64,000 bases of DNA, taken from Cryptomeria japonica (lineage: Eukaryota; Streptophyta; Pinopsida; Cupressales; Cupressaceae). The stretch lies in NCBI RefSeq assembly GCF_030272615.1, contig NC_081409.1:652334468-652398467 (forward strand), in the 5' to 3' direction. A program made the translations under genes and the position numbers. Below are positions 49,231 to 61,215 of the stretch, in pieces (position 1 is the stretch's first letter; each line of letters starts with the position of its first letter). Under the pieces are notes generated by a model that was not told the DNA's origin, did no database searches, and saw only the letters and a list, made by a program, of their open reading frames with translations.

Positions 49231-51484
49231 AAACTCAAAATAATATATATAATTATATTTTACATTATGTTCATTGGTAAATAGTAGATATTTTTTACAA
49301 TTAGTCAAGTTATAATATTGTTATGGGATTTCAAATATGTAATTTTTAAATCAAATTCATTGATTTATGATTGATGTTTAGTGTTTCACAATATTCTATT
49401 TTTCATGAGAATGAATGGTACATTTAGCATTCTTTGTAATTAGACAATTCTCATAGATGAAACATTGGGCATTCCCCTAAAATCACTCATCCCATCTATT
49501 ATGAATCTATGTCTATAATATTGATGCATTAATATTTTAAAAAATTATGTATATGTAATTTTATTTGTTCATTGTAATTTAGATAATTTTAAGTTTTTAA
49601 GATTAAATAATAAACTATTGGATTTAAGGGATATTTATAAAATCTATAAACATTAAAATGTGATCTTAAAGATATTTTCAGACTGGTTTTTCTAAAAACA
49701 AATGGATACAAAAAACTTACTTATCCTTTTCATATCATAATTTTATTTTTATAACAATTCAACAATTTCATGTGAAAATGTTATATCTCTAATAAGATGA
49801 ACACAATAAAAAATTTATTACTTAAATTAAAATGTTAACACAATGTCAATTCAATATTCTCCTTATTGAAACAGCCTCCATTTATCTCATTTGTTAATAA
49901 TTTTTTTATATATTTAGTACTTAAATTAAGATACTAATACAATGTAAACCTTTCAATCTTCCTTTAATTTAAATAGCCTCCATTATATCTTATTTGTAGA
50001 TGAAATATATTTTATATTTAATTTCCATTAAGCTACTTTTCTTGGTGGATGAGATTTATATGTTAAAAGATTTTATGATAATAATTGTCTTATGTAGATA
50101 ATTTGATATAAATAAAATAAATCAATTAAAAAAAATTAATTTAAATTAATAAAAATAGATTAATTTAATTAAAATATATTTTTTAGAAGTTAAATATGTG
50201 GATTATGCTAATCTTAGATTCAATTGTAGAAATATAATGGAGATGTATTGTTGAATTTATTTGTTAATATTCATTCTAGTTAAATTATATAATATGACTA
50301 AACTAATGATTTTAAAGATGATCTTTAATAAATATTGTTATAAGAAAACAATTATCAGTTTGAAAATCAATCTTAGACAACTATTTTAAAACATGTTGAT
50401 AGTGAGATAGATAAACAAGAGAATTTGACAAGTAGTTTTATTGCAATAAAGATTGTTAGCAATAAAAACTAAGATCCTATAAAAATATCACAAAACAATG
50501 TTTTCATTAAAAAAAATACAATTACAATAGTTTTTTTCTTATTATTAAATATAAAAAGAGACTTAGATTATACTTTCATATATAAAATATAGCTGTATTT
50601 GAAGATCAAAGACAAAAATATATCTTGAAATCACTATACCTAATACTTGGGAAAAAATGTGTCAAAAATATTAAATTATTTAGTTAGTTCTCCAATGCTT
50701 ACTAGAGCACAAAATGTTGATATCATGTTAAAAAAAAATTGTTGTATTCTTAAAATATTGTGTTAACTTAGAAAAAAGGTGTGGCACACCTTAGCTAAGT
50801 GATTAAGCCATTACAAATAAAGGATTTGAATAGTTGGTAAAAAAAAGTTTACTTTAATGAGACTACAAACTATGCAAGTACATTGTAGTTTATAAACTAT
50901 GAATCTATACAATAATACAAATTGTGAAATAAAAAGCCTTAGAAATATTTTCTTTTAATAAAATTTTCTTATATACAATTATGTCATCTTGTATATCAAT
51001 TTTTATGTCTCCAGTTGTTTAGACTCAATCATAAGATATTTTTATACCAAGAAGATTATTATAAAATCTAAATTTAAAAATTTATTAAAAATAAATAAAA
51101 CCTACATGATCTACTTATGAAAAAACTAAAAACGTAGGAGTTGAATGTGAGACATGGTTATAAATGGAATGCTTAAAATACATATAAGAAATATGAAATA
51201 AAATTAAATAATAATATTATAATCTCACTTGCACATGATCCCTAATATGTCATTAGTATTTTTTCTCAAAGGATTTGTTATCAATAAAGTATGGAATGTG
51301 CTTTCTTATAGTGAAAACACAATTTTATATTTGAAATTGAGGATACACTAAATATCTTGTTAAATGGTAGATCTATTATCTTTTAGGTGAGGACACTAAC
51401 ATCTAATATTAGTTGACAGGATCAATGGGTGGGGTTAAGTTGACTATATGGCTATGAGATGGAGTCTGGAGCAAAATAGAATAT
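49230..51484. other. AT-rich intergenic DNA, unit B
   Basis: Colinear with 6560-7120 and 32387-33925 of unit A. It preserves the empty site of the 25.3-kb insertion near 49760-49770 and of the unit C LINE near 50100-50125. About 170 bp near 51003-51155 is missing from A. No gene is visible. Confidence 0.65.
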
Positions 51485-53000
51485 TGAATTCTTATAGAAA
51501 GGATAAAGTAACTATAGATCTAAACCTTAGAGGAATGCTAAATTAGCTAGTGACAAGTATACTCATCATTAAATGAGACAACCTGTGATATTATTAGCCT
51601 AATCTAATAAAAGAAAAATAAGTGCTAAGTTTAGCTTAATCAATAAAGTAATAAGGGACCTAATTAGATAACTAATTGGGTGTTTGTCATAATTATTCAA
51701 ACACCCCACTTACAATTACTTTAAGGAGAAGCTAAAATAATACTCATGAATACAAATAAGGATGCATGAAATGTTGAATCTTGATGAAATTACTCATGAG
51801 GTGCCTATTTACAATCTAATGCAATCTCTCAAAGAGTAAATGTTAAAAAGAATATAAGACTCAATATTTCCCACCAAATATTGATTCAATCACATAATTA
51901 CAATCAATATCCCCTCTATAGGAGAGAAAAAACTAGATGATGTATCCCCCCCATAAGGAAAAAGATCCAATACCAAAAATGAACTCCTAGAGAGTAAAGA
52001 TAATAATGATCTAAGAGTGGAAAACAATATTACTTCCCTTTAAAAGAATCAAATCTAATAGACAAGTTACAAGAAACTGCATGAAAGAAGATGGGAGTAA
52101 TGCCCTCATGATGTATGTCATCCAAGGCTACTCAATTGCCCACATATAAAAATAAGAATATTGTAATTTGAGAAAAAAAGATCAAGTGTAAATGCTTCAT
52201 TTCTATTATTTAATTATTAAAACATAAAATTAAAGAAGCATGTAGTTATGTAATAGAAAAATTGTTAACAATAATTGTATAATAATAATAATAATAATGT
52301 ATTGTTCAAAGTTGCACTGAACTTACCCCTCTTATTGCATTCTTCTTGCAAATGTACCCCTAAAATCTCACATTCCACCTTGCCAAGGACCCTATCCTTA
52401 AGGTATACATCAAAAAACTTGTTGATCACAAAAATATAAATACACTTTTTTTAGAAGACATTTTTTTGAAGAAACAAATCATTAATTAGGTTGACCTCCA
52501 TCAAGCTACCTCAAAAACAATCATTAAGGGTTTTTCTCTGAGCTGAATGTTCAAGTTCTCCTTTCATCAACCTCTCAAATCAAATACATTTTTAATTATT
52601 GGACAAAAATCCATATATTAATCTCTATGGATATAAGGATCCATCAAATTATCTCTTGACCCTTTAAGGGTATAATTCTATATCATAGTCTTGTGCACTA
52701 ACTTGTCAACAATACACATGAGTTCAACTCCAAATATTCTAGTTGTCTTTAGAAAATACTTTACAATAAATCAAATTCCTTAGCACAAGAGAGAAATAAT
52801 GTGAACTAAAAAAATATTATCATGCAAAGCACCATCTTAAAGTGGAAATCTAGCATGAGATGATGGAAATTCCTTCATCTTTTAGTGTCACTAGACTCCA
52901 ATATAATATTGTGAAACTTTAACCTTTTGATGTAACATTAATCTTTTTTATAACACAAGAATCTGGGATTTTAAAGGCCTTATCATGTGTACCAAATACG
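51485..53000. other. Unit B-specific 1.5-kb block next to the VIT relic
   Basis: Where unit A has about 180 bp of other AT-rich DNA, unit B has this block. It has a TAA microsatellite-like run near 52276-52299. No long open frame or terminal repeat is visible, and its class is unknown. Confidence 0.4.
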
Positions 53001-53002
53001 TT

Positions 53003-53245
53003 TATTCAACCAAGGAGTAAAAAGGATATTAATGTAACTATTATAAATATCATTAGTGCATTCCTCATAGTGGGTATGAACACATAAGGCATTAATGGAA
53101 CCAAATATCTCACCACATATGATATAGCTATACTAAATGTACTTTTCACTCCCTTATTTGGATTTATCTTATCCAAACCTAGTTCAAATCTCATCACAAA
53201 TTAATTCTCTCAAACATCAGTAGTAAGAAGATAGATTTATCGATT
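53003..53245 (-). pseudogene. Vacuolar iron transporter (VIT1-like) exon relic, unit B
   Basis: On the minus strand, 53197 down to 53006 reads MMRFELGLDKINPNK, then a hydrophobic part with VPLMPYVFIPT and IFIIVTLISFLLLG. It is closer to the usual VIT1 pattern than the unit A copy. Upstream, DV-stop-EN matches the unit A stop, so this lesion predates the A/B duplication. The length difference from A in the middle is a multiple of three. A candidate upstream segment (about 53250-53290) has a P-H-E-like motif, but the frame is broken. Confidence 0.6.
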
Positions 53246-54285
53246 GGCATATTTCATGGGATTATAACACCCATAAAATTATTTTGAGTTGTATCTTCTC
53301 TTGAACCATTATTAAAGATAGCATAAACAATTAACTTTAAGTATATGTTAGTTATTTTAGAGCTCTAGCAGATGTAATGATCAACTACAATTTAAAATTG
53401 TGAAATATTGGTTTTTTTCTGTTTTAACAACCTTTTCATTGGTGTGCTCTTACTCAACAATGAGAAAGCTATCATATGCCATAAAAATTCTAAAGTAGAG
53501 AAAGGAATCTACTCATAGATTTGTAATGATCCTATTTATTACATCCTTAGGTTTATTGTACTCCAAATGTATTATTTCATCATTGGTTATCACAAAGTGT
53601 GACAACACATATCACCCCCACATTTTTGCATTATCACTAGCCAATAGTATGCATTATGCTAACCTTTTTTGGTGTGGTAAATGGGTGTACCAGTGCCAAA
53701 GGTTGTTCTTTAGTTTAGGTTAATTGGAAAGACAAACAAGAAATATACATTAGCATGTAAATATGTTACATCAAATGTGCACTTCATTAAAATATAATCG
53801 AATGAATAAATGAAAATCCCGTTCTACATAATAACTCATAACTACTTCAAATATAATATTTCATGAGATTTTATATTAAGAGACTTTGTAATATATTACT
53901 AGTTTTTAGCATATTATTCCTCATTGAAAATAAGTAACAAAACTATTTCTTCTTTTACTAGTTCAATGAACTCACTACTTCAAAACAATTAAAAATTTCT
54001 TCAAAAATTTTTAAATAGAACTCTAGATGAGTCAATCTAAGGGAATCTTAATCAATAATTTATTCATTGAAATATTACACAAAATTTGCATCTCCCCCTC
54101 CCATAAAGGTCGAAACATTTTGTTTCATTTACTCTCTTTGAGTAAGATTTAGTCAAGCATAACATCCCTCGTGATTCATATTCCAATATTCTATGGAAGA
54201 AAGCTTAATTTTGGTGAAATTACCAGTTATATTTGTCCATCTCTTTTCCATATAAGACACAAAGATCAAATAGCCTAACTAAATT
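53246..54285. other. Intergenic DNA at the B/C joint
   Basis: Colinear with 34340-35415 of unit A. No readable gene. Confidence 0.55.
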
Positions 54286-54444
54286 AATAATCAACATACC
54301 CTTCATTTAATACAATGGTTAGCTAATCTAACTTGCTCAATATATAAGAACTAGTGAACCCCAATCCTAATTTTGTTGATATAGAATCAATATAGTATAA
54401 CATTTATAGGACCCATATTTTTAGAAACTATTGATAGATGAAAC

Positions 54445-55946
54445 TGTTGGCATAATTGATGAAGATAATGATGGGGAGATTATTAGCATATGGAGATGAT
54501 GATGATGTGAGAAGATGGTAAGTAAAGTTATTATTTGCATACCTTGTAAAGTTGATGGAGATTGTTGGCTAGATGACGATGATATAGTTCTACGTTGTTT
54601 GATGACTTTATTTGTGATTTCATTGATGGAAACCATGTTTGTTGAGTCATATAAGTCATCTAGGCTTATTGATATAGCCTAACCAGTAGAGAAAATGTGT
54701 TAGACAACAAAACTGCTAAGTTGCAATAAACTGGTAAATAGGAACAAAGTGATGATCAAGACAATGGTATGGACGATTGGAGAGGAGTTAGATGTTGCGG
54801 TTTGGAACATATATTTATGATATTGGCACGAGTCTATGATTGCAACCACATCAGCAGATTAGGAATATTGTGTGAGTTATGATTGATTATCATGAACTTT
54901 GTAAAAAAGAATGTATAACGCTAATTGATCTTTAACCGGTAATGATTTTTGTTTTGGCAGTGGATCTTATCATGTTTAGAACTTAGTGATGATGTGTCAG
55001 AAACCATGTGTAATGATAAGATTGTGTTTAAGTGTGTACAAGAATTGAATTTCTTGGGAAATAGAAAAGTGCATAGCAGAATGTGACAAGGGTTTGATTG
55101 CTTATCAAATTGATGTGCGGTGATCATTCAATAGTGGAAATTGTCTTGAAATTTATTTTAATGATCTGTATTGATCTATGATATATAAATGTAAACTCAA
55201 TGTATTTTGAATGTAGTTAGGGTTATGTAACCGGCCTAGTTGAAAATTGTATTTAGGTCAAGTTGGAGAAGAGATTTTGTGTTTGTGATTTGAGAAGATG
55301 AGTGTGCCGAACTAGTTTGAAGTGTCTGCATGTGTGTAGCAGAGTTGAGCTGAAAAGGATCTATACTAGCAAGAAAGGAAGTGTTGTGATCAGATCATTT
55401 GCCCTATTGTTCCCTAACAATTACAATAGTTTGAAATCTCTTAACCAGGTAGATCCTAACAGGTCTTATGTTGTAAATCCCTTCACCGAGTGGCTCATTA
55501 GGTTGAATTTAAAATCATCTAACAAGGTTACTCCTAATAGAGTAGAGCGCCTAATAGGGCTAAGGCAAATCCCATAGCCGGGTGACTCCTAACAAAGTCT
55601 TCTCTTAACAGGGCATATTGTAAGCTCCTAATTGGGCTAGGCCTTTAACAAGGTGCATTCCAAAAGAGTGCAAATATTTTGTTGGTGCTAATTCCCACCG
55701 TGGTTTTTCCCATTTGGATTTCCACGTGAAAAATCTTTGTTTTCATATGGTGGTTGCATTGTTTGATTTGAGCATTTGGTATCTTTACTATGTTTGCATA
55801 ATGATAAACACTTGAGTGAATTGTTTGCTAAATCAATTTAGTAGAATGTTTCAGTGGTTATCGGTACTATTTTTGAAGTATTGTAGAATTGTTTTACTAC
55901 TGATTCACCCCCCCTCTCAGTAGTAATTGTATCCCTCATAATAACA
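54445..55946 (+). mobile_element. Solo LTR (Copia-like), 1502 bp
   Basis: Begins TGTTGGCATAATTG and ends CTCATAATAACA (TG...CA, TGTT/AACA inverted ends). The 5-bp target duplication GAAAC is exact at 54440-54444 and 55947-55951. Units A (near 155) and B (near 35570) have the undisturbed target (GATAGATGAAAWTCT). There is no internal region, so two LTRs have probably recombined to leave one. Orientation is set by CACCCCCCCTCTCAGTAG near the right end, common at plant Copia LTR 3' ends. Open frames inside (for example 55302-55577) are not genes. Confidence 0.9.
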
Positions 55947-55951
55947 GAAAC

Positions 55952-58900
55952 TCTAACCCAGATCACCTCACCATCAATTAGTAATGGGAACTTAACCTCT
56001 ATCCTTTACAAATTTTAATCTATCCCTCAAGTGTTCTTTACCCAATTTCTAAAAACTAAGAATAATATTGCACCTAAGCATGTGGCCCTTTCTTAGAAAG
56101 TAGTAGTTAGAAATATTTGTGCGCCATGTAGACCTAAGGAGTGTGTCTTGTGTGTTCTACCAATCTAGTGAGAAAAAGTAATTGTTTGTCAAGTTTTATC
56201 ATCATTATAATTATGGGTAAATATGGGAGAAGATAACATTTAAGATCTTATATTTAAAAAATAATTGACCTAAATATTGAGATCTTTACTATAATTAGTG
56301 TCATTACTAAATTATTGATACAATTAGGAATAATGAGGACTTCTTAGATAATGTATGTTTCTAATAAAAGGTAGGTTATAGGTTTGAATCCTATTTATTT
56401 TCTTACTTATGTGTTGAGAAACAAATTATTTTTTCAACACACTTCACAAATATTTTACTATTTAAAAAAAGTTATAACTATTTTATGATTATAATTGAAC
56501 AAAAATTAATTATAAGATAAGATGTAAAATTATACACTTAGCTTGATATACTATAAAATTTGTAAAAATGTTATCATTGTTTTCATTTATAAACTATTGA
56601 TACAAACAACCACTTTAAGAAATTATAGTACAATATGCATTATTGATAAAATTTAGTTTATATGTTAAAGTCATATTTACTTTCATAATGAAATATTAAA
56701 AATATATTTATAATAATTTTTTTTAAAGTAAACACTTTTTCAACACATCTTTAAAATACTTTTCTAACGAAGTTATAGTAGGTTTAAATATAACATGTCA
56801 AATAATTTAATTTATTTGATTAAAGATATTATAAGATGCATTTTGAAATTAAATTATATATCATTAAGCCATTCATGGGTTCTTAAAGTTTCTTTAGATT
56901 GTCCATTCTGCAAATATTAAGTTATAAATCCATCTATTATATCAACAACCAACAACTCCTCCCCATTTGTTACTAGAAAAAATGACAATTTAATTTTTTT
57001 ATGAATTATATTTCTTTATATTAACAACTAAAATCAAATCAAATATAATCTCAAGACCTTCTCAACTAAAATCAAATAATTGAAATATTCAATACCAAAA
57101 AATCTTTTAATATTAAAGATTTTATTAACATAACTAATTAATATATATAATAAAAATAACTCTATAAATGATTAAATACGAGTATAAGTAATAAAAATAT
57201 AGACCATTCTTGTGGCTTAACATAGTCAAAGTATTGAAGAATGCATTTTCCATTTAAGATTTGAATGTTTAAGATATTATATTATTGTTTCATTATATAG
57301 TAGACATAAAATACACTTTTTAAATACTTGTAATCAATAAAATGAGAGTTAAAATATTTTATAATTGGTTCAGCAAATTGAGGTATTTTAAATCCTCTTT
57401 CTAGGTTGTCCTTAACTCAACTTTTTAAATTAAACTCCCTCCATTGTATTGTAATCTATAAGTGTGCCCTATTTTATTTCAAATCTTGGTGATACTTCAA
57501 ATTATAATTTAATTGCAATCTGTATTAAAAAGTAGTTTTTTAAAAATAAATACATAAATATATTGTCTTAGAAATGTCATTTTTTTATGGATTATACAAA
57601 ACCATGGTTAAGTAGGGATTATTTAAAATTTATAGAATAAAACTTCACTAACACTTGTAGTAATTAGTTGTTCATATTTATAATAATATTATACTAAATT
57701 TTTTATTGTAAAATTTGAAGAAATCTAAATTGATTTAGAGTTATGAAATTCAAATTTCTAATAGTAGAATATCTAAATATTTAGTTTGCCACTTTTCTAT
57801 ATTTATTTTCTATGATTAATTTGAATCAATATCAATATAAATTAATTATAATAACATTCACTTTCACTCGAAAATGAGCAATTAAATGCAAATGGTTCTC
57901 TATATTGATAAATCATAAATAACTTAGAACATACTTATTTTCTATGGTAAATTTGAATCAATATCAATATAAAATTAGTATGATAGCATTCAATTTCATT
58001 CCAAAATGAGTAATGAAATTCATATGTTTGTCTATATTGATAACCAAGTCATAAATAACCTATAAGATCAATCTAATTTGGAATATGTAAGTGTTTGTGA
58101 CAAAGTAAATTAAAAATTAGTTGGATTCTATGCTATAATTTTTATTAAAATTGTAACATTCAAAATTTAAAGGATATTATACAATCACTAACACTTGTAA
58201 TAAATTTATAAATTATTTTTAAAATTTTAAAATATCATGGTTGATTCATATCTCGCTCTATCTCATATGTTGCAATTAATATATTGGTGAAATGGATGTT
58301 TATGAAAGAAATTGAAGATTGAAATACATAAATTATATTTAAACTTGCACATATTTAATCTAAGATTTTTAAGTTGTGTTTCATCTTTTAAAATAATTAA
58401 TTTGAAATATAATTTGTGACTAAAAATTTTATCAAATATTTTAAGATATTCACTAAAGACATACTTAAATATCACAACTAAGAAAAAATAAAATAACCAC
58501 ATAAATATGTAAGCAACTACCATGTGAACTTATAGAAAATAAACCATCCAGCTTGAATATAAGCTAAACGCAAGGGTTTAATTTATGAAATTAAAGTAGA
58601 AGAGTAGTTTTAAAAAGCAGAAAATTTCAAATAGAACAATTGATTGCATTAGATAGTGTCAGCAATTTCTAGAGTAGTAATAAGCCACAAGTCTACATTT
58701 TCATTTAATATAGATCATTTAGTAAGCTAGCTTTTTTTCGTAATCATTTCCCTTTGACTTGTATGAGAAGACAAATGACAAATTATAATAAGTACAAATA
58801 GAAAATACCTCGAAATTTATAGAGAAAAGTTGAAGTAAAATTTCTTTAGTCAAAACAAAATCAAAAGAATCCTTCAATAAGCATATCTAATACAAATATC

Positions 58901-59330
58901 TTTCCTTCAAAAAACCAACCAAAATACTCACCTAAAATCATAATTATTATATAATTCTTGTGGTGCTCCATATGTTTAAATAACTATGTTGAATAAAATG
59001 ACATGTTGAAAATGTGGATGTTCACCTCTATTGCATGTCCAATTACTATTGGTATTCTAGATAATAATCTAGCTCAAAATACAAATTGATTTTGAATAGC
59101 AAAAAAAAAGACAATTATTTATAACACTTTGATATTATGTGTAAAAAACTAATTATCTAGTTAGCCATCATTATCGTAGAAATTGGATATAAGTAGATAA
59201 ACACGCAAAGATTTTAACAAGAAGAACCGCTAGTGCAGCAATTTTCATCGTTTAATATTTTACCAAACGATTGTACTTATTTGCATTTTCGTCTATATGC
59301 AAACTAGATCACTTTTACTCGGACGAGAAA
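55952..59330. other. AT-rich intergenic DNA, unit C
   Basis: Colinear with 170-1040 and about 2640-5240 of unit A but more diverged. It lacks the 1.5-kb ORF-bearing insertion of A and B near 57040-57100. No coding frame is supported. Confidence 0.7.
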
Positions 59331-59379
59331 ACGAGCTTCTAGAATTCTTCCATGGATAACCCATAAATTCTACAATGGA

Positions 59380-59590
59380 TAATTCCATTGGTCAAAACTC
59401 GAGGCCAAGGAGTAAATTCAATGCATAACTGCATTAGTCAAGGTCATTCATATATACTAGTTAAACACGCAATGATCCATGCATCATATCTACATGGGTA
59501 ACCGCCATTGACTGGACCCGGCAAGCCTAGGTTACCCTAGTCTCTATTGTATTCTATATATACCCAATTCCAATGTTTAACATTCACAAA
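59380..59590 (+). promoter_or_regulatory. Promoter of EG45-like gene 3
   Basis: TATATATA at 59555-59562 lies 105 bp before the ATG. W-box cores are GGTCAA at 59390-59395, AGTCAA at 59436-59441 (TTGACT on the other strand, replacing GGTCAA of genes 1 and 2) and TTGACT at 59508-59513. The second site changed base but remains a W-box core, which hints at selection. Confidence 0.6.
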
Positions 59591-59659
59591 TTACAGCTCC
59601 AATATTGTTGTTGAGGAGTAAGAGAATTGAGCAGGAGAATCAGAGAGTCTTGGGAGAGA

Positions 59660-60300
59660 ATGGCAGGTGGAAGTATGTCTAGCTTGTTGCGGGCTGTATT
59701 TGTGATGACTTTTATGTGGGGCTGGTATTGCTGTGTGGCTAAGCAAGGAACAGCCACATTTTACACTGCTCCATATGTCCGTAAGTATATTTCGAATTGT
59801 TATCAAATTTAATGATGAGTACTTCTGTCGTTTATGAATGATTTAATAGAGATTGAATGAACATTCGATCAAAGTATCGTTGTTTATGATGAGTTAAATA
59901 GCGTGTTGTTGCTTTGACAGCATCGGCATGCTATGGAAACGACCCGAATCAATTTCCAAAAGGAGGTTTGTTTGCGGCGGCAAGCGACACAATTTGGGGC
60001 AATGGAGCGGCTTGCGGAAGACATTACCGAATCACGTGTACGGGCGCAACAAATCAGGGAGTTCCGAAGCCATGCAAGAGTGGATCAATCGTCGTGAAGA
60101 TTGTTGATCATTGCCCCGCGGGATGCGCTGGCACCATCGATTTATCTAAGCAGGCCTTCACCGATATTGCCAATCCTGACGCTGGCAAAGTTTACATCAA
60201 CTATGAACAGTAAGTTGGTGGTTGATTTAAATCCTTTTTTCCCTGTTGTGCCCCGTAATATATTCGTTTAATTGTCCTTCCTTTGTTTTTCAGGGCTTGA
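59660..60300 (+). CDS. EG45-like / plant natriuretic peptide-like secreted protein, copy 3 (basic variant)
   Basis: Exons 59660-59780, 59921-60209 and 60294-60300 encode 138 residues ending YEQA. Introns are 140 bp and 84 bp, at the same phases as the sister genes. The signal peptide includes LRAVFVMTFMWGW, with likely cleavage before KQGTATFYT. All six Cys are kept, and the motif is DHCPAGC in place of DYCPAGC. Against copy 1, exon 2 has 12 changes in 96 residues, and every charge-changing one makes the protein more positive. By my count the mature net charge moves from about -6 to about +2. The frame and splice sites are intact. The change may alter cell-wall binding or partners; this is inference. 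Confidence 0.9.
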
Positions 60301-61215
60301 GCGTGCTGAGAAGCCCTATTATTACTAAATAAATAAAGGCCGCATCAACATTAGTGGAGATAATAAGCAATTCCAACTTTCGTGTTGCTTTTGCAGCTGC
60401 GTTGTACGAAGCAGGAAACTTTGAACATGCATCCTTTTAATAAGTACATTTAAAATTACTGAATAATACAGTCCATCTATATAGTGGCTATCGTGTTCTC
60501 TTAATTCCAATCAAATTACATGAAACACGAAGTATACATTATAAACGTCTTCATAATATTTGCTAAGTTTTCTCTGGAAGAGACAAGTTTTCTCAATTCT
60601 TCATGACTATATTACGATTTGCATCTAAAGGTGAAACTATTGGTGTGGGTAGGTCCGAAATTCAAATGGCCATATAAATACATTTTAACATTATGAAGAT
60701 TATATTTCTAAAATTGATGGATTATTATTTTTGAACTATTATGTATATTTGTTCATTGTAATTTACATCATTTTAATATTTCAGATTAAATAATAAACAA
60801 TTCAATCTTAGCAATAGCTTAAAAATCTATAATGATTAAAATATGATCTAAAATATGTTTTATATTTAGATTTTTTAAATTATGTATAAAGAATTTTATT
60901 TTTATTATTTTTTTATATTACAATTCTATTTTTATAGCAATTTAACAATTTCATATGAAAAAGTTATATCTTTGATCTAAATGAAAATAATAAGATTTTA
61001 AGTTATTTTATTTATCGTAAATTGAAATAACAATAAAATGTAAATCATTAATCTTCCATTAAATGAAATGTCCTTCAATACATCTAATTTGTTGATGAAA
61101 TATAAATATTTCCATTAAAATGCTTTCTTTTTTTCTTTTTTTATGGATGGGATTTATATGTTAAAGATTTTATGATAATAATTGTACTATATAGATAAAT
61201 TAATATAATTACAAT
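60301..61215. other. Downstream region of gene 3 and AT-rich DNA
   Basis: Starts with 3' sequence shared with genes 1 and 2 (TTGTACGAAGCAGG at about 60400). The rest is AT-rich and colinear with 6560-7120 and 32387-32700 of unit A. It preserves the empty site of the 25.3-kb insertion near 60942-60952. No gene. Confidence 0.6.

Larger units (their letters stand above)
35416..54285. repeat. Segmental duplication unit B
   Basis: The second head-to-tail unit, 18.9 kb long because it carries its own insertions: about 38110-39680, 39863-44286, 45811-46888 and a block near 51485-53000. Without these it follows unit A in order. It contains EG45-like gene 2 (48156-48796) and the second VIT-like relic (about 53003-53240, minus). 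It is closer to A than to C: A and B share the 1.5-kb insertion at 1045-2600 / 36600-38100, which C lacks, and their EG45-like proteins are almost identical. Confidence 0.85.

Noticed and set aside
55302-55577. 91-codon open frame as a small gene in unit C
   Set aside because: It lies wholly inside the solo LTR and has no counterpart in A or B.
5529-60300. Reading the three secreted proteins as expansins
   Set aside because: They have the shared barrel-type motifs but lack the C-terminal expansin domain and are only 135-138 residues, which fits EG45/PNP-like proteins.
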